Assembly: GCA_007127255.1 (NCBI GenBank)
Contig: SKZS01000186.1
Coordinates: forward strand, 1 to 27,027
DNA from: Syntrophomonadaceae bacterium
GTDB lineage: Bacteria; Bacillota; Dethiobacteria; DTU022
Length of the DNA stretch: 27,027 bases
Direction of reading: 5' to 3'
In this document: one piece after another, positions 1 to 8,179 of the stretch
Layout: each line of letters starts with the position of its first letter
Numbering within the stretch: position 1 is the stretch's first letter
Position numbers and translations under genes: made by a program
The notes under the pieces: model-generated
What the model saw: the letters and a program-made list of their open reading frames with translations, nothing else
The model's database searches: none
Told to the model about the DNA's origin: nothing

Positions 1-65
1 AAAATCACAAGGAGTAGTTTATCTCTAATAATATGCAGCCGGCCCGACTTGTGAGGTTTAAACAT
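1..65 (-). CDS. Start of an unrecognised gene (N-terminus only, partial)
   Basis: An ATG at 65-63 on the minus strand is preceded by a strong ribosome site (GGAGGGGG, then TAAA, then ATG). It opens a frame that stays open to the window edge, 21 complete codons, starting MFKPHKSGRLHIIRDKLLLV. The reading starts basic and turns hydrophobic, which could be the beginning of a membrane segment. It lies 42 bases after dgkA in the same direction, so it is probably the next gene of the operon. In Bacillus the gene after dgkA is cdd, but these residues do not look like cytidine deaminase. Too little is present to name a function. Confidence 0.55.
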   Translation of the reverse strand, partial: MFKPHKSGRLHIIRDKLLLVI

Positions 66-107
66 TTTACCCCCTCCATCAATGTATTCCCTCTCTAGAA
101 TCATATC

Positions 108-482
108 CTAGAGAAGCAAAACACCCCTGATTATTTGCCATAGCGGCGGACCGAGAACAACCAAACCGACTAACACAGCATAAATTGTTGTTAATAAAAC
201 AGCTCCTGCGGCAACATCCTTGGCTATTTGAGCCAGGCTGTTGCGTTCTTCTGTATAAAGATCGATTGTTTTCTCGATCGCTGTATTGAATGCTTCAGCA
301 ACCAGCACCAGCATTATGGCCGAAAGCAAAAAAAGCTTACCGGATAACGAGGTGTGCAAAAAAAGCCCAAGGATTAAAATAATTACTCCGACCAGGGCAT
401 GAATAGTCATGTTCCGTTGAGTTTTAAAGCAATACTGCAGACCGAAAAAAGCATGTTTCAGGCTTTGTAAGACCTTGTGCAT
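108..482 (-). CDS. dgkA: Diacylglycerol/undecaprenol kinase family, DgkA
   Basis: A small integral-membrane lipid kinase of 124 residues, the usual family length. In Gram-positive bacteria this family mostly phosphorylates undecaprenol, feeding the carrier-lipid pool for wall synthesis. The sequence shows a short cytoplasmic start, three hydrophobic segments (about residues 26-43, 48-66 and 88-112) and the family core EAFNTAIEKTIDL with Glu63 and Glu70, followed by a KDVAAGAVLL helix. It starts at an ATG three bases after the ybeY stop, so it is almost certainly translated from the same message. The order pgpH-ybeY-dgkA is standard in Firmicutes. Whether the substrate is undecaprenol or diacylglycerol cannot be told from sequence. 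Confidence 0.93.
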   Translation of the reverse strand: MHKVLQSLKHAFFGLQYCFKTQRNMTIHALVGVIILILGLFLHTSLSGKLFLLSAIMLVLVAEAFNTAIEKTIDLYTEERNSLAQIAKDVAAGAVLLTTIYAVLVGLVVLGPPLWQIIRGVLLL

Positions 483-485
483 TTA

Positions 486-953
486 CTAATCACCCGCCGC
501 AAACTGATCAAATACATTCAATGCATCCTGCTCTTTTTCCCTCATTTTTTCCGCATTAACCTCTGTACTGTGTTCATAGCCAAGCAGGTGCAGCAAACCG
601 TGTATGGCCAGTAGTGCAATTTCACGCTTTATATCATGTCCTGCTCTTTCAGCTTGTGCGTAGGCCTTTTCAACCGATATGTATATATCTCCAACTGCAA
701 ATTCTTCCCCGGGCAAAGAATGGGGACCGGAAGAATCCAGGTAGTTGAAAGAGAGAACATCGGTCGGTATGTCTTTATTACTATAGTCCCGGTTCAGACT
801 TTGCAGCAAATGATCATCGGCTATAACTACGCAGAGTTCGCCTGCAGAAAGATTTTCTTCTTCAAGCAGCTGCTCGAGAACCGAGGTGAGATCTCTTATA
901 AACAAGCCGCTAATAGCAGGATCTTTTTTCAGACATTCAATAGCAACGCTCAT
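486..953 (-). CDS. ybeY: Endoribonuclease YbeY (16S rRNA maturation)
   Basis: YbeY is a zinc-dependent single-strand endoribonuclease involved in 16S rRNA 3'-end maturation and ribosome quality control. The 155-residue product has the diagnostic zinc motif HGLLHLLGYEH, with ligands His118, His122 and His128, and the upstream block DIPTDVLSFNY (residues 61-71) followed by GDIYIS. The usual motif ends in Asp-His; here it is Glu-His, a mild change that keeps the ligand. Its ATG overlaps the TGA of the upstream HD-domain gene by four bases (ATGA), which suggests translational coupling. Length and position are typical. Confidence 0.95.
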   Translation of the reverse strand: MSVAIECLKKDPAISGLFIRDLTSVLEQLLEEENLSAGELCVVIADDHLLQSLNRDYSNKDIPTDVLSFNYLDSSGPHSLPGEEFAVGDIYISVEKAYAQAERAGHDIKREIALLAIHGLLHLLGYEHSTEVNAEKMREKEQDALNVFDQFAAGD

Positions 954-3064
954 TTAACAGCTGAACCCCTTTCAAGTTCTGCCTTCAGGGCCTTTTCCGG
1001 GTATTCGATCCGTGAATGATAGATGCCCGACATGATATAGATAAATGAATCGGCAATCTGATCAATCTCTTTCAAGGTCAGGTCAGCCTGATCGAGCTGA
1101 CCATCATCAAGTTTTTCTTTTATCATGCGCCTGATCATCGTTTCGACCCGGTTGCTTGAAGGCTTGGAAAGGGAACGCACCCCGGCTTCTACAGCATCGG
1201 CAAGCATAATGATTGCTGCCTCTTTGCTCCGGGGTTTCGGCCCTTCATAACGAAACTTGTCGGCAGACACTTTTTCCCGATCACTATTTTCAAGAGCTTG
1301 CTGGTAAAAAAATGAGATCATGCTTGTGCCATGATGTTGAGCAGTTACATCCAGTATTGCTTCGGGCAGCCGATACTTACTGCCCATTTCCAGCCCATCT
1401 TTAGGATGAGCACCAATAATCAAGGCACTGAGGTTTGGTGATAACTTGGTGTGGGGGTTTTCTCCCGACAGCTGATTTTCGGAAAAGAAATATGGCCGTT
1501 TAAGCTTGCCAATGTCGTGGTAATAGGCTCCAACCCTGGCCAGCAGTGCATTAGCCTTAACCGATTCCGCTGCAGCTTCTGCCAGGTTGGAAACCATCAT
1601 GCTATGATAATAAGTACCCGGCGCTTTCATAAGCATCTGCTTTAGCAGAGGATGATTCGGGTTGGATAATTCCAGCAGGGTAATAGCAGTAGTCACCCCG
1701 AAAAGGCTTTCCAGGAAGGGCAGCAAACCAATAGCGACAACTGCTGACAGCAGACCATTTCCAATTCCCGCAGCCATACTATAGCCAAAGCTAACCAGTG
1801 AATCATACTCCAGGCTGACATTGCCAAAGAATAAATAGGTGGCAATAATAACAGCAGCATTAGTTCCCGCCACATAAAAACCGGCCCGGACTAAATCGCT
1901 GCGCTGGCTTAAACGGGTAACGGCATAAATTGAAACCAAACCGCCCATTAAGGCAACAAGAATAAATGAGAAATCTCCACCTGAAACCAGGCCGACCAGC
2001 AAGGCTAAAACGAGGTTTATAATCACCGCCAGTTTATAGCCAAAGATAACCGTAATGAGTATAACTCCCATCGCCACCGGGATCAGGTACCCTGAGAAAT
2101 AATTGGCTGCCACTATAAAAAGCAGGGTGATGATAGTTATCAATCCCATCAGCAGCATTAATTTAGGGCTTCTAATAACTTCATTTACAAAAATGTGCAT
2201 GTAGATACCGACGAGAATAAAAATAATGACCAGCAGCAGAAATAACCCGGTGTAACCCAGGTAATCAATCTGCTGACCCATAATCAGCCCCAGGGTTTCA
2301 AGCTGGGCGAGCTGTCTTTCAGTTACCGGTTCGCCTTCACTGACGATCAGGGTATTGCGTAAAATTACTACCGGCTCAACACTACCCCTGGCTTCTTCCC
2401 TTTGTTCCTCGGTAGCCTGGGCGTTATAGAACATATTTTGATTAATATGCGGTTCAATAACAACCTCGGCAATTCTTTTCAAATCAGAATTGAAAGGGTA
2501 GAGGGCAATCTCCCTGGAGAGTCGGCGCATCGCAGAATCTGTTTCATCTTCATAGATACCCTGCTCAAATATTTCCCGTATAGAATTATTCATGCGCTCC
2601 TGCAGATCCCTTAAGGTGCCTTCGTCGGTAAAAAGCGCTTCAACCCTGCTGTCAGGGAGCGCTTCAGGGATCTCATCCTGCAACAGCTCCACCTTTTCTT
2701 CCCGTTCAAGCTCCGGATCATCTTTTATTTTTATAACCCTGTCAAAAAATAAATTGACGTTCCTGAGAGCACTTTCCAGAACAGCCGGCTGATAATCATA
2801 AACCTCGCCCACGTTGTCAGCAGCTTGCTCCCTGAGTTGTTCGGTGGTATATTCATCTATAAAATCACGGGGGGCATAGATCGTGCGTGGACTCGGGCGG
2901 CCCACGGTGAGATCAAAACGGGCAGGCATGCTGACCAAAACCAGCAAACCATATATAACGAGAAAAAGAACTATACCCAGGACAAGTTTCTGCAACCTTA
3001 TATTGTCTTTAAAAGAAATAGACCGGCTAAAAAGATCACCGAGAACTGTTTTTTTCTTCATCAT
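950..3064 (-). CDS. pgpH: 7TM HD-domain phosphodiesterase, PgpH/YqfF type
   Basis: A membrane-bound HD-superfamily phosphohydrolase. Characterised relatives such as Listeria PgpH degrade cyclic di-AMP. The product is 704 residues: an N-terminal membrane anchor (about 20-45), a long extracytoplasmic domain (about 50-255), seven hydrophobic segments (about 260-475), then a cytoplasmic HD domain with YYHDIGK (His516, Asp517), GAHPKDG, AQHHGT and ADAVEAGVRSL. I chose the ATG at 3064 (followed at once by another at 3061), preceded by AGGAAAGAAAGGG. The frame extends 25 codons further up, but those residues (many Pro, Arg, Lys) lie inside phoH and look like shadow sequence. The gene overlaps phoH by about 29 bases and ybeY by four. 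The c-di-AMP substrate is inferred from the family. Confidence 0.93.
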   Translation of the reverse strand: MMKKKTVLGDLFSRSISFKDNIRLQKLVLGIVLFLVIYGLLVLVSMPARFDLTVGRPSPRTIYAPRDFIDEYTTEQLREQAADNVGEVYDYQPAVLESALRNVNLFFDRVIKIKDDPELEREEKVELLQDEIPEALPDSRVEALFTDEGTLRDLQERMNNSIREIFEQGIYEDETDSAMRRLSREIALYPFNSDLKRIAEVVIEPHINQNMFYNAQATEEQREEARGSVEPVVILRNTLIVSEGEPVTERQLAQLETLGLIMGQQIDYLGYTGLFLLLVIIFILVGIYMHIFVNEVIRSPKLMLLMGLITIITLLFIVAANYFSGYLIPVAMGVILITVIFGYKLAVIINLVLALLVGLVSGGDFSFILVALMGGLVSIYAVTRLSQRSDLVRAGFYVAGTNAAVIIATYLFFGNVSLEYDSLVSFGYSMAAGIGNGLLSAVVAIGLLPFLESLFGVTTAITLLELSNPNHPLLKQMLMKAPGTYYHSMMVSNLAEAAAESVKANALLARVGAYYHDIGKLKRPYFFSENQLSGENPHTKLSPNLSALIIGAHPKDGLEMGSKYRLPEAILDVTAQHHGTSMISFFYQQALENSDREKVSADKFRYEGPKPRSKEAAIIMLADAVEAGVRSLSKPSSNRVETMIRRMIKEKLDDGQLDQADLTLKEIDQIADSFIYIMSGIYHSRIEYPEKALKAELERGSAVK

Positions 3065-4040
3065 TAACCCTTTCTTTCCTGGCTTCGAAGGCTTCATAGG
3101 CCTTGATAATACTCTGGACCAGGGGATGCCTGACGACATCCTTGTCGGTCAGGTAAACCAGGGCGATGCCTTCAATCTCGGCCAAAATCTGCCGGGCCTG
3201 TTCCAGGCCGGAATAGCGGCCTTTCGGCAGGTCTATCTGGGTTATATCTCCTGTAATAATCGCTTTTGAGCCAAACCCAAGGCGGGTTAAAAACATTTTC
3301 ATTTGCTCAGAAGTGGCATTTTGACCCTCATCGAGAATGACAAATGAATCATCAAGGGTCCGTCCCCGCATGTAAGCAAGGGGTGCAATTTCTATTATAC
3401 CCTTCTCACGATACTTCTGAAAGGTATCGATCCCTAACAGGTCATATAACCCATCGTAGATGGGCCTCAGGTAAGGATCAACCTTTTCCTGAAAGTCTCC
3501 CGGTAAAAATCCTAGATGCTCACCTGCTTCAACTGCCGGCCGGGTTAATACAAGGCGCTGCACCTGCTTATTTTTTAAAGCATCTACAGCCATGGCCAGG
3601 GCCAGGTACGTTTTACCTGTTCCTGCCGGACCGATAGAAAGAACAATATCATTGCTGCGAATTGCTTCTAAATAACGTTTTTGACCGACTGTTTTGGGAC
3701 GAATCTGCTTGCCCCGGTGAGTGACCAGGATCAGATCGCTGAACAGGGAGGGAATCATAGCCACTTCACCCTGCTCCGTCAGTTTCAAAGCATATTCAAA
3801 TTCCCGGCCAGAAAGAAGATGGCCTTTGCGAATGTGGGTCAACAATTCCTGAAACATACAGTAGACTGTTTCTACATCTGCCGAGTTCCCCTCAATAACC
3901 AACTCATGACTCTTTGGGATCAGGCGAACATCAAAGCGATCTTCAATTAGTTTAAAATGACTATCAAGCTTGCCAAGGAGCTGAACTGATTCATCAGCGC
4001 TGTTAAGCAGAACAGTCCGGCTCGATATATTTTCTGTCAA
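3036..4040 (-). CDS. phoH: PhoH-family ATPase
   Basis: A cytoplasmic P-loop ATPase of the PhoH family, widely conserved, usually beside ybeY and of uncertain exact role (possibly RNA-related). With the start used here it has 334 residues. Walker A is GPAGTGKT (residues 137-144) and the Walker B region contains ILDEGQNAT. An N-terminal KH-like region precedes the ATPase core. I prefer the TTG at 4040, because AAAGGAG ends 11 bases before it; the ATG at 4061 would give seven more residues but has only a weak AGG upstream, and the good ribosome site lies inside that extension. It overlaps the following pgpH gene. The start is the only real uncertainty. Confidence 0.93.
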   Translation of the reverse strand: MTENISSRTVLLNSADESVQLLGKLDSHFKLIEDRFDVRLIPKSHELVIEGNSADVETVYCMFQELLTHIRKGHLLSGREFEYALKLTEQGEVAMIPSLFSDLILVTHRGKQIRPKTVGQKRYLEAIRSNDIVLSIGPAGTGKTYLALAMAVDALKNKQVQRLVLTRPAVEAGEHLGFLPGDFQEKVDPYLRPIYDGLYDLLGIDTFQKYREKGIIEIAPLAYMRGRTLDDSFVILDEGQNATSEQMKMFLTRLGFGSKAIITGDITQIDLPKGRYSGLEQARQILAEIEGIALVYLTDKDVVRHPLVQSIIKAYEAFEARKERVNDEEKNSSR

Positions 4041-4131
4041 TAAAAAACATGCTCCTTTCATACAGAAATACCTGATTCGACAATAAGAATTATAAACTTA
4101 ACTGATGATATGATCAAGAAACGCAAGCTGT

Positions 4132-4575
4132 TTAGCGCTTTCGGCGAAGAGCAAGTGGAGGGTCGATTATTTCATGAAAGATAAATGCAGCTACCAGGGG
4201 TTCTTTTTGGCTCAAAGCCTGCTGCAGGTTAAGAGGTATTGACGAAGGCTTCCCGGCACCTGGCGCAATAAGCTGTTCAGGCCTTTGCGGTTTTTGTTTA
4301 GCTGTCTCTTTGCCGGGCTCCTTAACTGTTTCCGAAGTCGTGATACCCGGACTCACCCGGGTATCACGATCGGTTTCAGGGTCATAAAATGATACAGATC
4401 GAAAATAAGTATCTTCATCTTTTCGGGAATGCAGCGACTCTTTTGGCGCGAACCTGTCAGCATCAACCGACACTCTTTGCCTTTCAACCTGCCTGCCACC
4501 CCTGAGTGCACGGCCCAGAAAGTTTATGATATTAAAAACGATGATAATAATAATTAAAGTTATAATCCCTTCCAT
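4132..4575 (-). CDS. Unrecognised membrane-anchored protein between floA and phoH
   Basis: I do not recognise this 147-residue protein. It begins with one hydrophobic helix (about residues 2-20, mostly Ile, Leu, Val and Phe) followed by Arg-rich GRALRGGRQVERQR, so the N-terminus is probably outside and the rest cytoplasmic. Residues about 30-110 are charged and low in hydrophobics and look disordered. The last 35 residues form a new ordered block, with LVAAFIFHEIIDPPLALRRK at the end. The ATG at 4575 has AGGAGG ten bases upstream; a TTG at 4581 is closer than usual to that site. In Bacillus this slot holds yqfB, yqfC and yqfD. It shows no similarity I can see to YqfC or YqfD. Co-transcription with floA and nfeD suggests, but does not show, a membrane-organising role. 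Confidence 0.75.
   Translation of the reverse strand: MEGIITLIIIIIVFNIINFLGRALRGGRQVERQRVSVDADRFAPKESLHSRKDEDTYFRSVSFYDPETDRDTRVSPGITTSETVKEPGKETAKQKPQRPEQLIAPGAGKPSSIPLNLQQALSQKEPLVAAFIFHEIIDPPLALRRKR
4338..4369. repeat. Perfect 13-bp inverted repeat inside the unrecognised gene
   Basis: TCGTGATACCCGG at 4338-4350 and its exact reverse complement CCGGGTATCACGA at 4357-4369 are separated by six bases. It falls in the part of the gene that encodes the disordered linker. No T-run follows on either strand, so it does not look like a terminator. It could be an RNA hairpin in the operon message or a chance or relic palindrome. Confidence 0.8.
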
Positions 4576-4593
4576 AAGCAAATAGCCTCCTGC

Positions 4594-5586
4594 TTAGATA
4601 TTTTCATCTTCCTGTTGACCTTCCTGGCCTAATTTACTTATGTTCTGGCGCATATCGGTATCAGCCATGACATTTTTAAGCTGGTAGTAATCCATTACCC
4701 CCAGGTTGCCCTCGCGCAGGGCCTGGGCTAAAGCCCGCGGAACTTCCGCTTCAGCTTCTGTAACTTTAGCTCTCATTTCCTGAACTGAAGCAATCATCTC
4801 CTGTTCATGGGCAACAGCCATCGCCCGCCGTTCTTCAGCCTTGGCCTGGGCAATACGCTTATCAGCTTCGGCCTGATCTGTTTGCAGTTGTGCGCCGATA
4901 TTTTTGCCAACATCAACATCGGCAACGTCAATAGATAGTATCTCGTAGGCTGTCCCGGAATCGAGGCCTTTTGTGAGAACAGTATTAGAAATATTATCAG
5001 GGTTCTCAAGTACTACCTTATGATTGCCGGAAGAACCGATCGTGGTTACAATCCCTTCTCCGACCCGGGCAATAATTGTCTCTTCACCGGCGCCGCCAAC
5101 CAGACGATCAATATTAGCCCTTACAGTAACTTTCGCCCGCGCTTTGACTTCAATTCCATCCTTTGCTACCGCCGCCACCACGGGAGTTTCGATAACCTTG
5201 GGGTTAACGCTCATTTGAACTGCCTCAAGAACATCACGGCCGGCCAGATCAATAGCCGCCGCCCTTTCAAAAAGCAGCGGTATTTCAGCACGCTGAGCGG
5301 CGATCAGGGCATTAACCACCCTGTCTACATTACCTCCGGCTAAAAAATGACCTTCCAGTTTGTTAACATTTAAATCAAGGCCTGCCTTGGTCGCTTTAAT
5401 AAGGGGAGAAACAATTTTAACCGGGACAACCCGCCGCAAACGCATTCCGATCAGGGCAAAAATACCAACCGGAACCCGGGCAGCCAGGGCCGAAATCCAC
5501 AGGCCCAGGGGTATAAAGCTAAAAATAACAACAATACCGATAATTATTAAAGCAATAAATATCAGGGGAATAATAATCTCTTCCAT
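4594..5586 (-). CDS. floA: Flotillin-like protein FloA (YqfA)
   Basis: A bacterial flotillin that forms functional membrane microdomains. The 330-residue product starts with a hydrophobic anchor (about residues 3-33, MEEIIIPLIFIALI onward), then the SPFH/PHB domain, then an Ala/Glu-rich coiled coil (about 230-295: QAEADKRIAQAKAEERRAMA and following) and the conserved tail LREGNLGVMDYYQLKN. The ATG at 5586 has GAGGAGGTTGAAA directly before it; the open frame reaches 15 codons further, but that part runs into the palindromic element. nfeD lies upstream in the same direction, the standard pairing in which NfeD and flotillin act together. The 130-base gap between them holds a REP-like repeat. Confidence 0.95.
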   Translation of the reverse strand: MEEIIIPLIFIALIIIGIVVIFSFIPLGLWISALAARVPVGIFALIGMRLRRVVPVKIVSPLIKATKAGLDLNVNKLEGHFLAGGNVDRVVNALIAAQRAEIPLLFERAAAIDLAGRDVLEAVQMSVNPKVIETPVVAAVAKDGIEVKARAKVTVRANIDRLVGGAGEETIIARVGEGIVTTIGSSGNHKVVLENPDNISNTVLTKGLDSGTAYEILSIDVADVDVGKNIGAQLQTDQAEADKRIAQAKAEERRAMAVAHEQEMIASVQEMRAKVTEAEAEVPRALAQALREGNLGVMDYYQLKNVMADTDMRQNISKLGQEGQQEDENI

Positions 5587-5612
5587 TTTCAACCTCCTCA
5601 ATTTTGTACTAA

Positions 5613-5685
5613 GCCACAGGGACGGTTCCATCGTCTTCCCTTCGGCCTTCGCTGCGCTCCGGGACGCTCGAACCGTCCCTGTGGC
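5613..5685. repeat. REP-like palindromic element between nfeD and floA
   Basis: GCCACAGGGACGGTTC at 5613-5628 is exactly complementary to GAACCGTCCCTGTGGC at 5670-5685, a 16-bp perfect outer stem. A second short stem (CGTC at 5632-5635 with GACG at 5663-5666) continues inward. The 73-bp unit is clearly GC-richer than its surroundings. From memory, GGGACGGTTC-type palindromes are dispersed in many copies in several clostridial genomes, often near REP-associated transposases. Only one copy is seen here and no transposase is present, so the class assignment is inference. Confidence 0.7.
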
Positions 5686-5716
5686 GCCGCTTATTCAGTA
5701 ATCTTTTGCTTTAGGG

Positions 5717-7045
5717 CTAGGATTTTTCAGCTTGATTACGTCGAACGATAACCCGAACACCTTCAACCCTGTCAACAATAAGCTTTTCACCGGCGGGGAT
5801 ATAAGAACCATCGCTAACTACATCAATACGCCGGCCATCAATTGTTGCCGCACCCGAAGGGCGCAGAGAAGTTTCAGCTACACCCTCTTTGCCAACCAGG
5901 TTCTTTTGATCTAGAGGGGCTACATATCCCAAATCAGCTGTTTCTTCTTCCGAGAGAATAATATGGCGCAGCATTCCCCTCCGGGAAAAAAAACGAAAGG
6001 CAAATACTGCAAACACTGCAGAAAGAACAACAGCTATAAGCAGCATAACCATCCCGGTCTGAACTGAAACAGCTGCCAGGACAATTGAGGCAATAGTTGA
6101 GATCAAACCCCCAAGGCCAAACACGCCCAGCCCGGGCATAAATGCCTCAACCAGCATAAGGGCGATACCAAAAACAAACAAAATCAAAACCCAGTATTCA
6201 GCCATCCCGGCAGCAATATTACCGCCAAAATAAAGCGCGAAAGCTGCCATACTAATTATACCGGCAGCACCAAAACCGGCGCTGATCACCTCAAGAATTA
6301 GACCACCGATACCGATCATTAATAAAAGTGTCCCGACAAACGGATTGGTGGTCCAGCTAACCAGGGTATCGGTAACTCTCGATTCAACAATATGCACTTG
6401 CGCTTCCGCTTTACCGACACTCTGCAGCAACCCGGCAAGGTCAGCTACAGTTCCTTCACTGTAACCAACCTCGAGCGCCTCTCCCGCTGTAAGTGTCAAC
6501 AAAGCTCCCTCTTCAACGAGCCCTTCTATTGCGATATCCCGGCGAACCATTGCTGATGCTATCTGTGGGTCACGATCCCTCCGCTCGGCCATACCGGCCA
6601 TCTCACTTTCCCAAAAGGAAATGGTTTTTTCATCAACTTCACCCACACCCAGTAATCTCGGTTCAGCAGCACCAATAGTACTGCCCGCTGTCATGTATAT
6701 TTCATCAGAAGCCAGGGCCAGGTAAGCGCCGGCAGAAATGGCATTTGGCCGGATATAAGCATATATCGGCCTGTCGTAATCATCCATCAAGCGCCTTATT
6801 TCTTCAGCGGCGTTAATATAACCGCCCGGAGTGTCAAATTCCATTATAACTGCTGCAGAATTAATGTTCTCGGCTTCCCCAAGCGCATGAGCTACATAGC
6901 TTACGGTCCCCGGATCGATAACACCCTTGATCTCTATCAAGACTACCAGACCGTTATCTGAATCGCCGGTACCAACAGGTGCAATTAGCACTAATCCAAC
7001 AGCCAGGAAGGCTATCCATATTAACAATCTTTTGCAAATTGGCAA
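5717..7045 (-). CDS. nfeD: NfeD-family membrane serine protease (ClpP class)
   Basis: Long-form NfeD: an extracytoplasmic ClpP-like serine protease fused to membrane helices and an OB-fold. The 442-residue protein has a signal or anchor segment (residues 7-24), the protease core with NAISAGAYLA (catalytic Ser104) and a candidate general base Lys140 in DEKTISFW, a cluster of hydrophobic helices (about 230-345), and a C-terminal NfeD/OB domain (about 375-440). The start is TTG at 7045 with AAGGAG nine bases upstream. In this family the protease cleaves membrane proteins, and the OB-domain is thought to work with flotillin, which matches floA being next. The Lys assignment is by spacing, not alignment. 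Confidence 0.93.
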   Translation of the reverse strand: MPICKRLLIWIAFLAVGLVLIAPVGTGDSDNGLVVLIEIKGVIDPGTVSYVAHALGEAENINSAAVIMEFDTPGGYINAAEEIRRLMDDYDRPIYAYIRPNAISAGAYLALASDEIYMTAGSTIGAAEPRLLGVGEVDEKTISFWESEMAGMAERRDRDPQIASAMVRRDIAIEGLVEEGALLTLTAGEALEVGYSEGTVADLAGLLQSVGKAEAQVHIVESRVTDTLVSWTTNPFVGTLLLMIGIGGLILEVISAGFGAAGIISMAAFALYFGGNIAAGMAEYWVLILFVFGIALMLVEAFMPGLGVFGLGGLISTIASIVLAAVSVQTGMVMLLIAVVLSAVFAVFAFRFFSRRGMLRHIILSEEETADLGYVAPLDQKNLVGKEGVAETSLRPSGAATIDGRRIDVVSDGSYIPAGEKLIVDRVEGVRVIVRRNQAEKS

Positions 7046-7091
7046 CCAGGTGCTCTCCTTATTTAAAAGCCCAGCCGTACAGGCCGGACTT

Positions 7092-7544
7092 TTATTCCAA
7101 ATTATTTTCGACTAATTGTCGGACTTTGCCACCATCGGCTTTACCCTTAATTCGGGGCATAAGTAGGCTCATCACTTTTCCCATCTCCCGCTTTGATTCT
7201 GCCCCACTTTCGGCAATCGCTTCTTTAACCATCTTAACCAGTTCTTGATCAGATAGCTGTTCCGGAAGATATTCGCTTAAAATTTCTATTTCCTGCTTTA
7301 GATCATCTACAAGATTCTGACGACCGGATCTTTCAAAATCTTCTAAAGCATCCTTTCTCCTTTTAACTTCCCGGGTCAGGATAGCCAGCTCTTCCTTGTG
7401 ATCAAGGGGAGCCTTTTTTTCGATAGCGGCGTTTTGAATCTCAGCCCGCAGCAGGCGAATTACCGATAGGCGAAATTTATCTTTAGCTCTCATCGCATCT
7501 TTTTGATCCGATGAGAGCTTCTCTGCCAAGGTGCTTTCAGTCAT
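7092..7544 (-). CDS. yqeY: YqeY family protein (GatB/YqeY domain)
   Basis: A small helical protein of 150 residues related to the tail domain of the GatB amidotransferase subunit; it may bind tRNA, but its function is not established. Recognisable blocks are DAMRAKDKFRLSVIRLLRAE near the N-terminus, the charged EVKRRKDALEDFERSGRQ helix, YLPEQLSDQEL, and GKVMSLLMPRIKGKADGGKV near the C-terminus. I prefer the ATG at 7544, which has GGGGGTG at good spacing; the ATG at 7550 lies too close to that site. It follows rpsU by 25 bases, the conserved Firmicute order rpsU-yqeY. Confidence 0.93.
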   Translation of the reverse strand: MTESTLAEKLSSDQKDAMRAKDKFRLSVIRLLRAEIQNAAIEKKAPLDHKEELAILTREVKRRKDALEDFERSGRQNLVDDLKQEIEILSEYLPEQLSDQELVKMVKEAIAESGAESKREMGKVMSLLMPRIKGKADGGKVRQLVENNLE

Positions 7545-7569
7545 AAGCATGCACCCCCATCACTACAGT

Positions 7570-7743
7570 TTAGCGACGCCTCTTACGCGCAGCCTCAGCC
7601 TTTTTCTTGCGGCGCACACTTGGTTTTTCGTAATGCTCACGCCGCCGTGCCTCGGATAAAACACCGGCTCGAACACATTGTTTCTTAAACCTCTTCAAAG
7701 CTTTATCAAGGTTCTCATTTTTCCCGATTTTAACTTCCGTCAT
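7570..7743 (-). CDS. rpsU: 30S ribosomal protein S21
   Basis: A 57-codon gene, found by reading the minus strand from the ATG at 7743. The product starts MTEVKIGKNENLDKALKRFK, contains CVRAGVLSEARRREHYEKPS, and ends in the very basic RRKKKAEAARKRRR, as expected for S21, which sits on the 30S platform near the 3' end of 16S rRNA and helps initiation. The ribosome site AAGGAGAGGGGGGA is strong. It sits between the HIT gene and yqeY, matching the order in other Firmicutes. Length and sequence leave little doubt. Confidence 0.96.
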   Translation of the reverse strand: MTEVKIGKNENLDKALKRFKKQCVRAGVLSEARRREHYEKPSVRRKKKAEAARKRRR

Positions 7744-7796
7744 AATTCTTCCCCCCTCTCCTTAAAACCGCTGCCTGAGGGCCTGTTTCAAAATTT

Positions 7797-8159
7797 CTAA
7801 ACACCCTTACCCTTGGCTATGGTTTGCAACAAAGGTCTTCCTCCCAGGAGGTGGAGGTGAAGGTGAAAAACAATCTGCCCGGCATCCGCGCCACAATTGA
7901 TTACCACCCGGTAGCCTTTCTTATCCAGCTTGAAATCCCTGGCCACCTGGTTCGCTACCGTATGCATGTAACCGATCAGAGCTTCATCATCGGTTTCAAG
8001 ATCCAGCAGAGTCGGGATATGCTTATGCGGAACAATTAGAATATGAACGGGAGCCGCCGGGTTAATATCTTTAAAAGCGATCACTTTATCATCTTCATAT
8101 ACTATGTCTGCATCAAGTTCCCGTTTAATAATCTTACAAAAAATGCATTCTGCGGACAT
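7797..8159 (-). CDS. HIT-family nucleotide hydrolase (HinT-like)
   Basis: A histidine-triad protein of 120 residues. HinT-type members hydrolyse purine nucleoside phosphoramidates and adenylated amino acids. The triad is HLHLH (His99, His101, His103), preceded by AGQIVF. The N-terminus has CIFC (Cys5, Cys8), part of a likely zinc site with HKH around residues 45-47, and KDINPAAPVHILIVP is the usual nucleotide-binding strand. A GTG at 8162 directly precedes the ATG at 8159; AGGAGG is four and seven bases away respectively, so I use the ATG. It is the first gene of the long leftward operon, with a clear promoter just upstream. Confidence 0.93.
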   Translation of the reverse strand: MSAECIFCKIIKRELDADIVYEDDKVIAFKDINPAAPVHILIVPHKHIPTLLDLETDDEALIGYMHTVANQVARDFKLDKKGYRVVINCGADAGQIVFHLHLHLLGGRPLLQTIAKGKGV

Positions 8160-8179
8160 CACTATACCTCCTGACCGGT

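Noticed and set aside
3065..3139. Upstream extension of the PgpH reading frame by 25 codons
   Set aside because: It lies inside phoH, has no ribosome site, and its Pro/Arg/Ser-rich residues precede a well-placed ATG with a good site.
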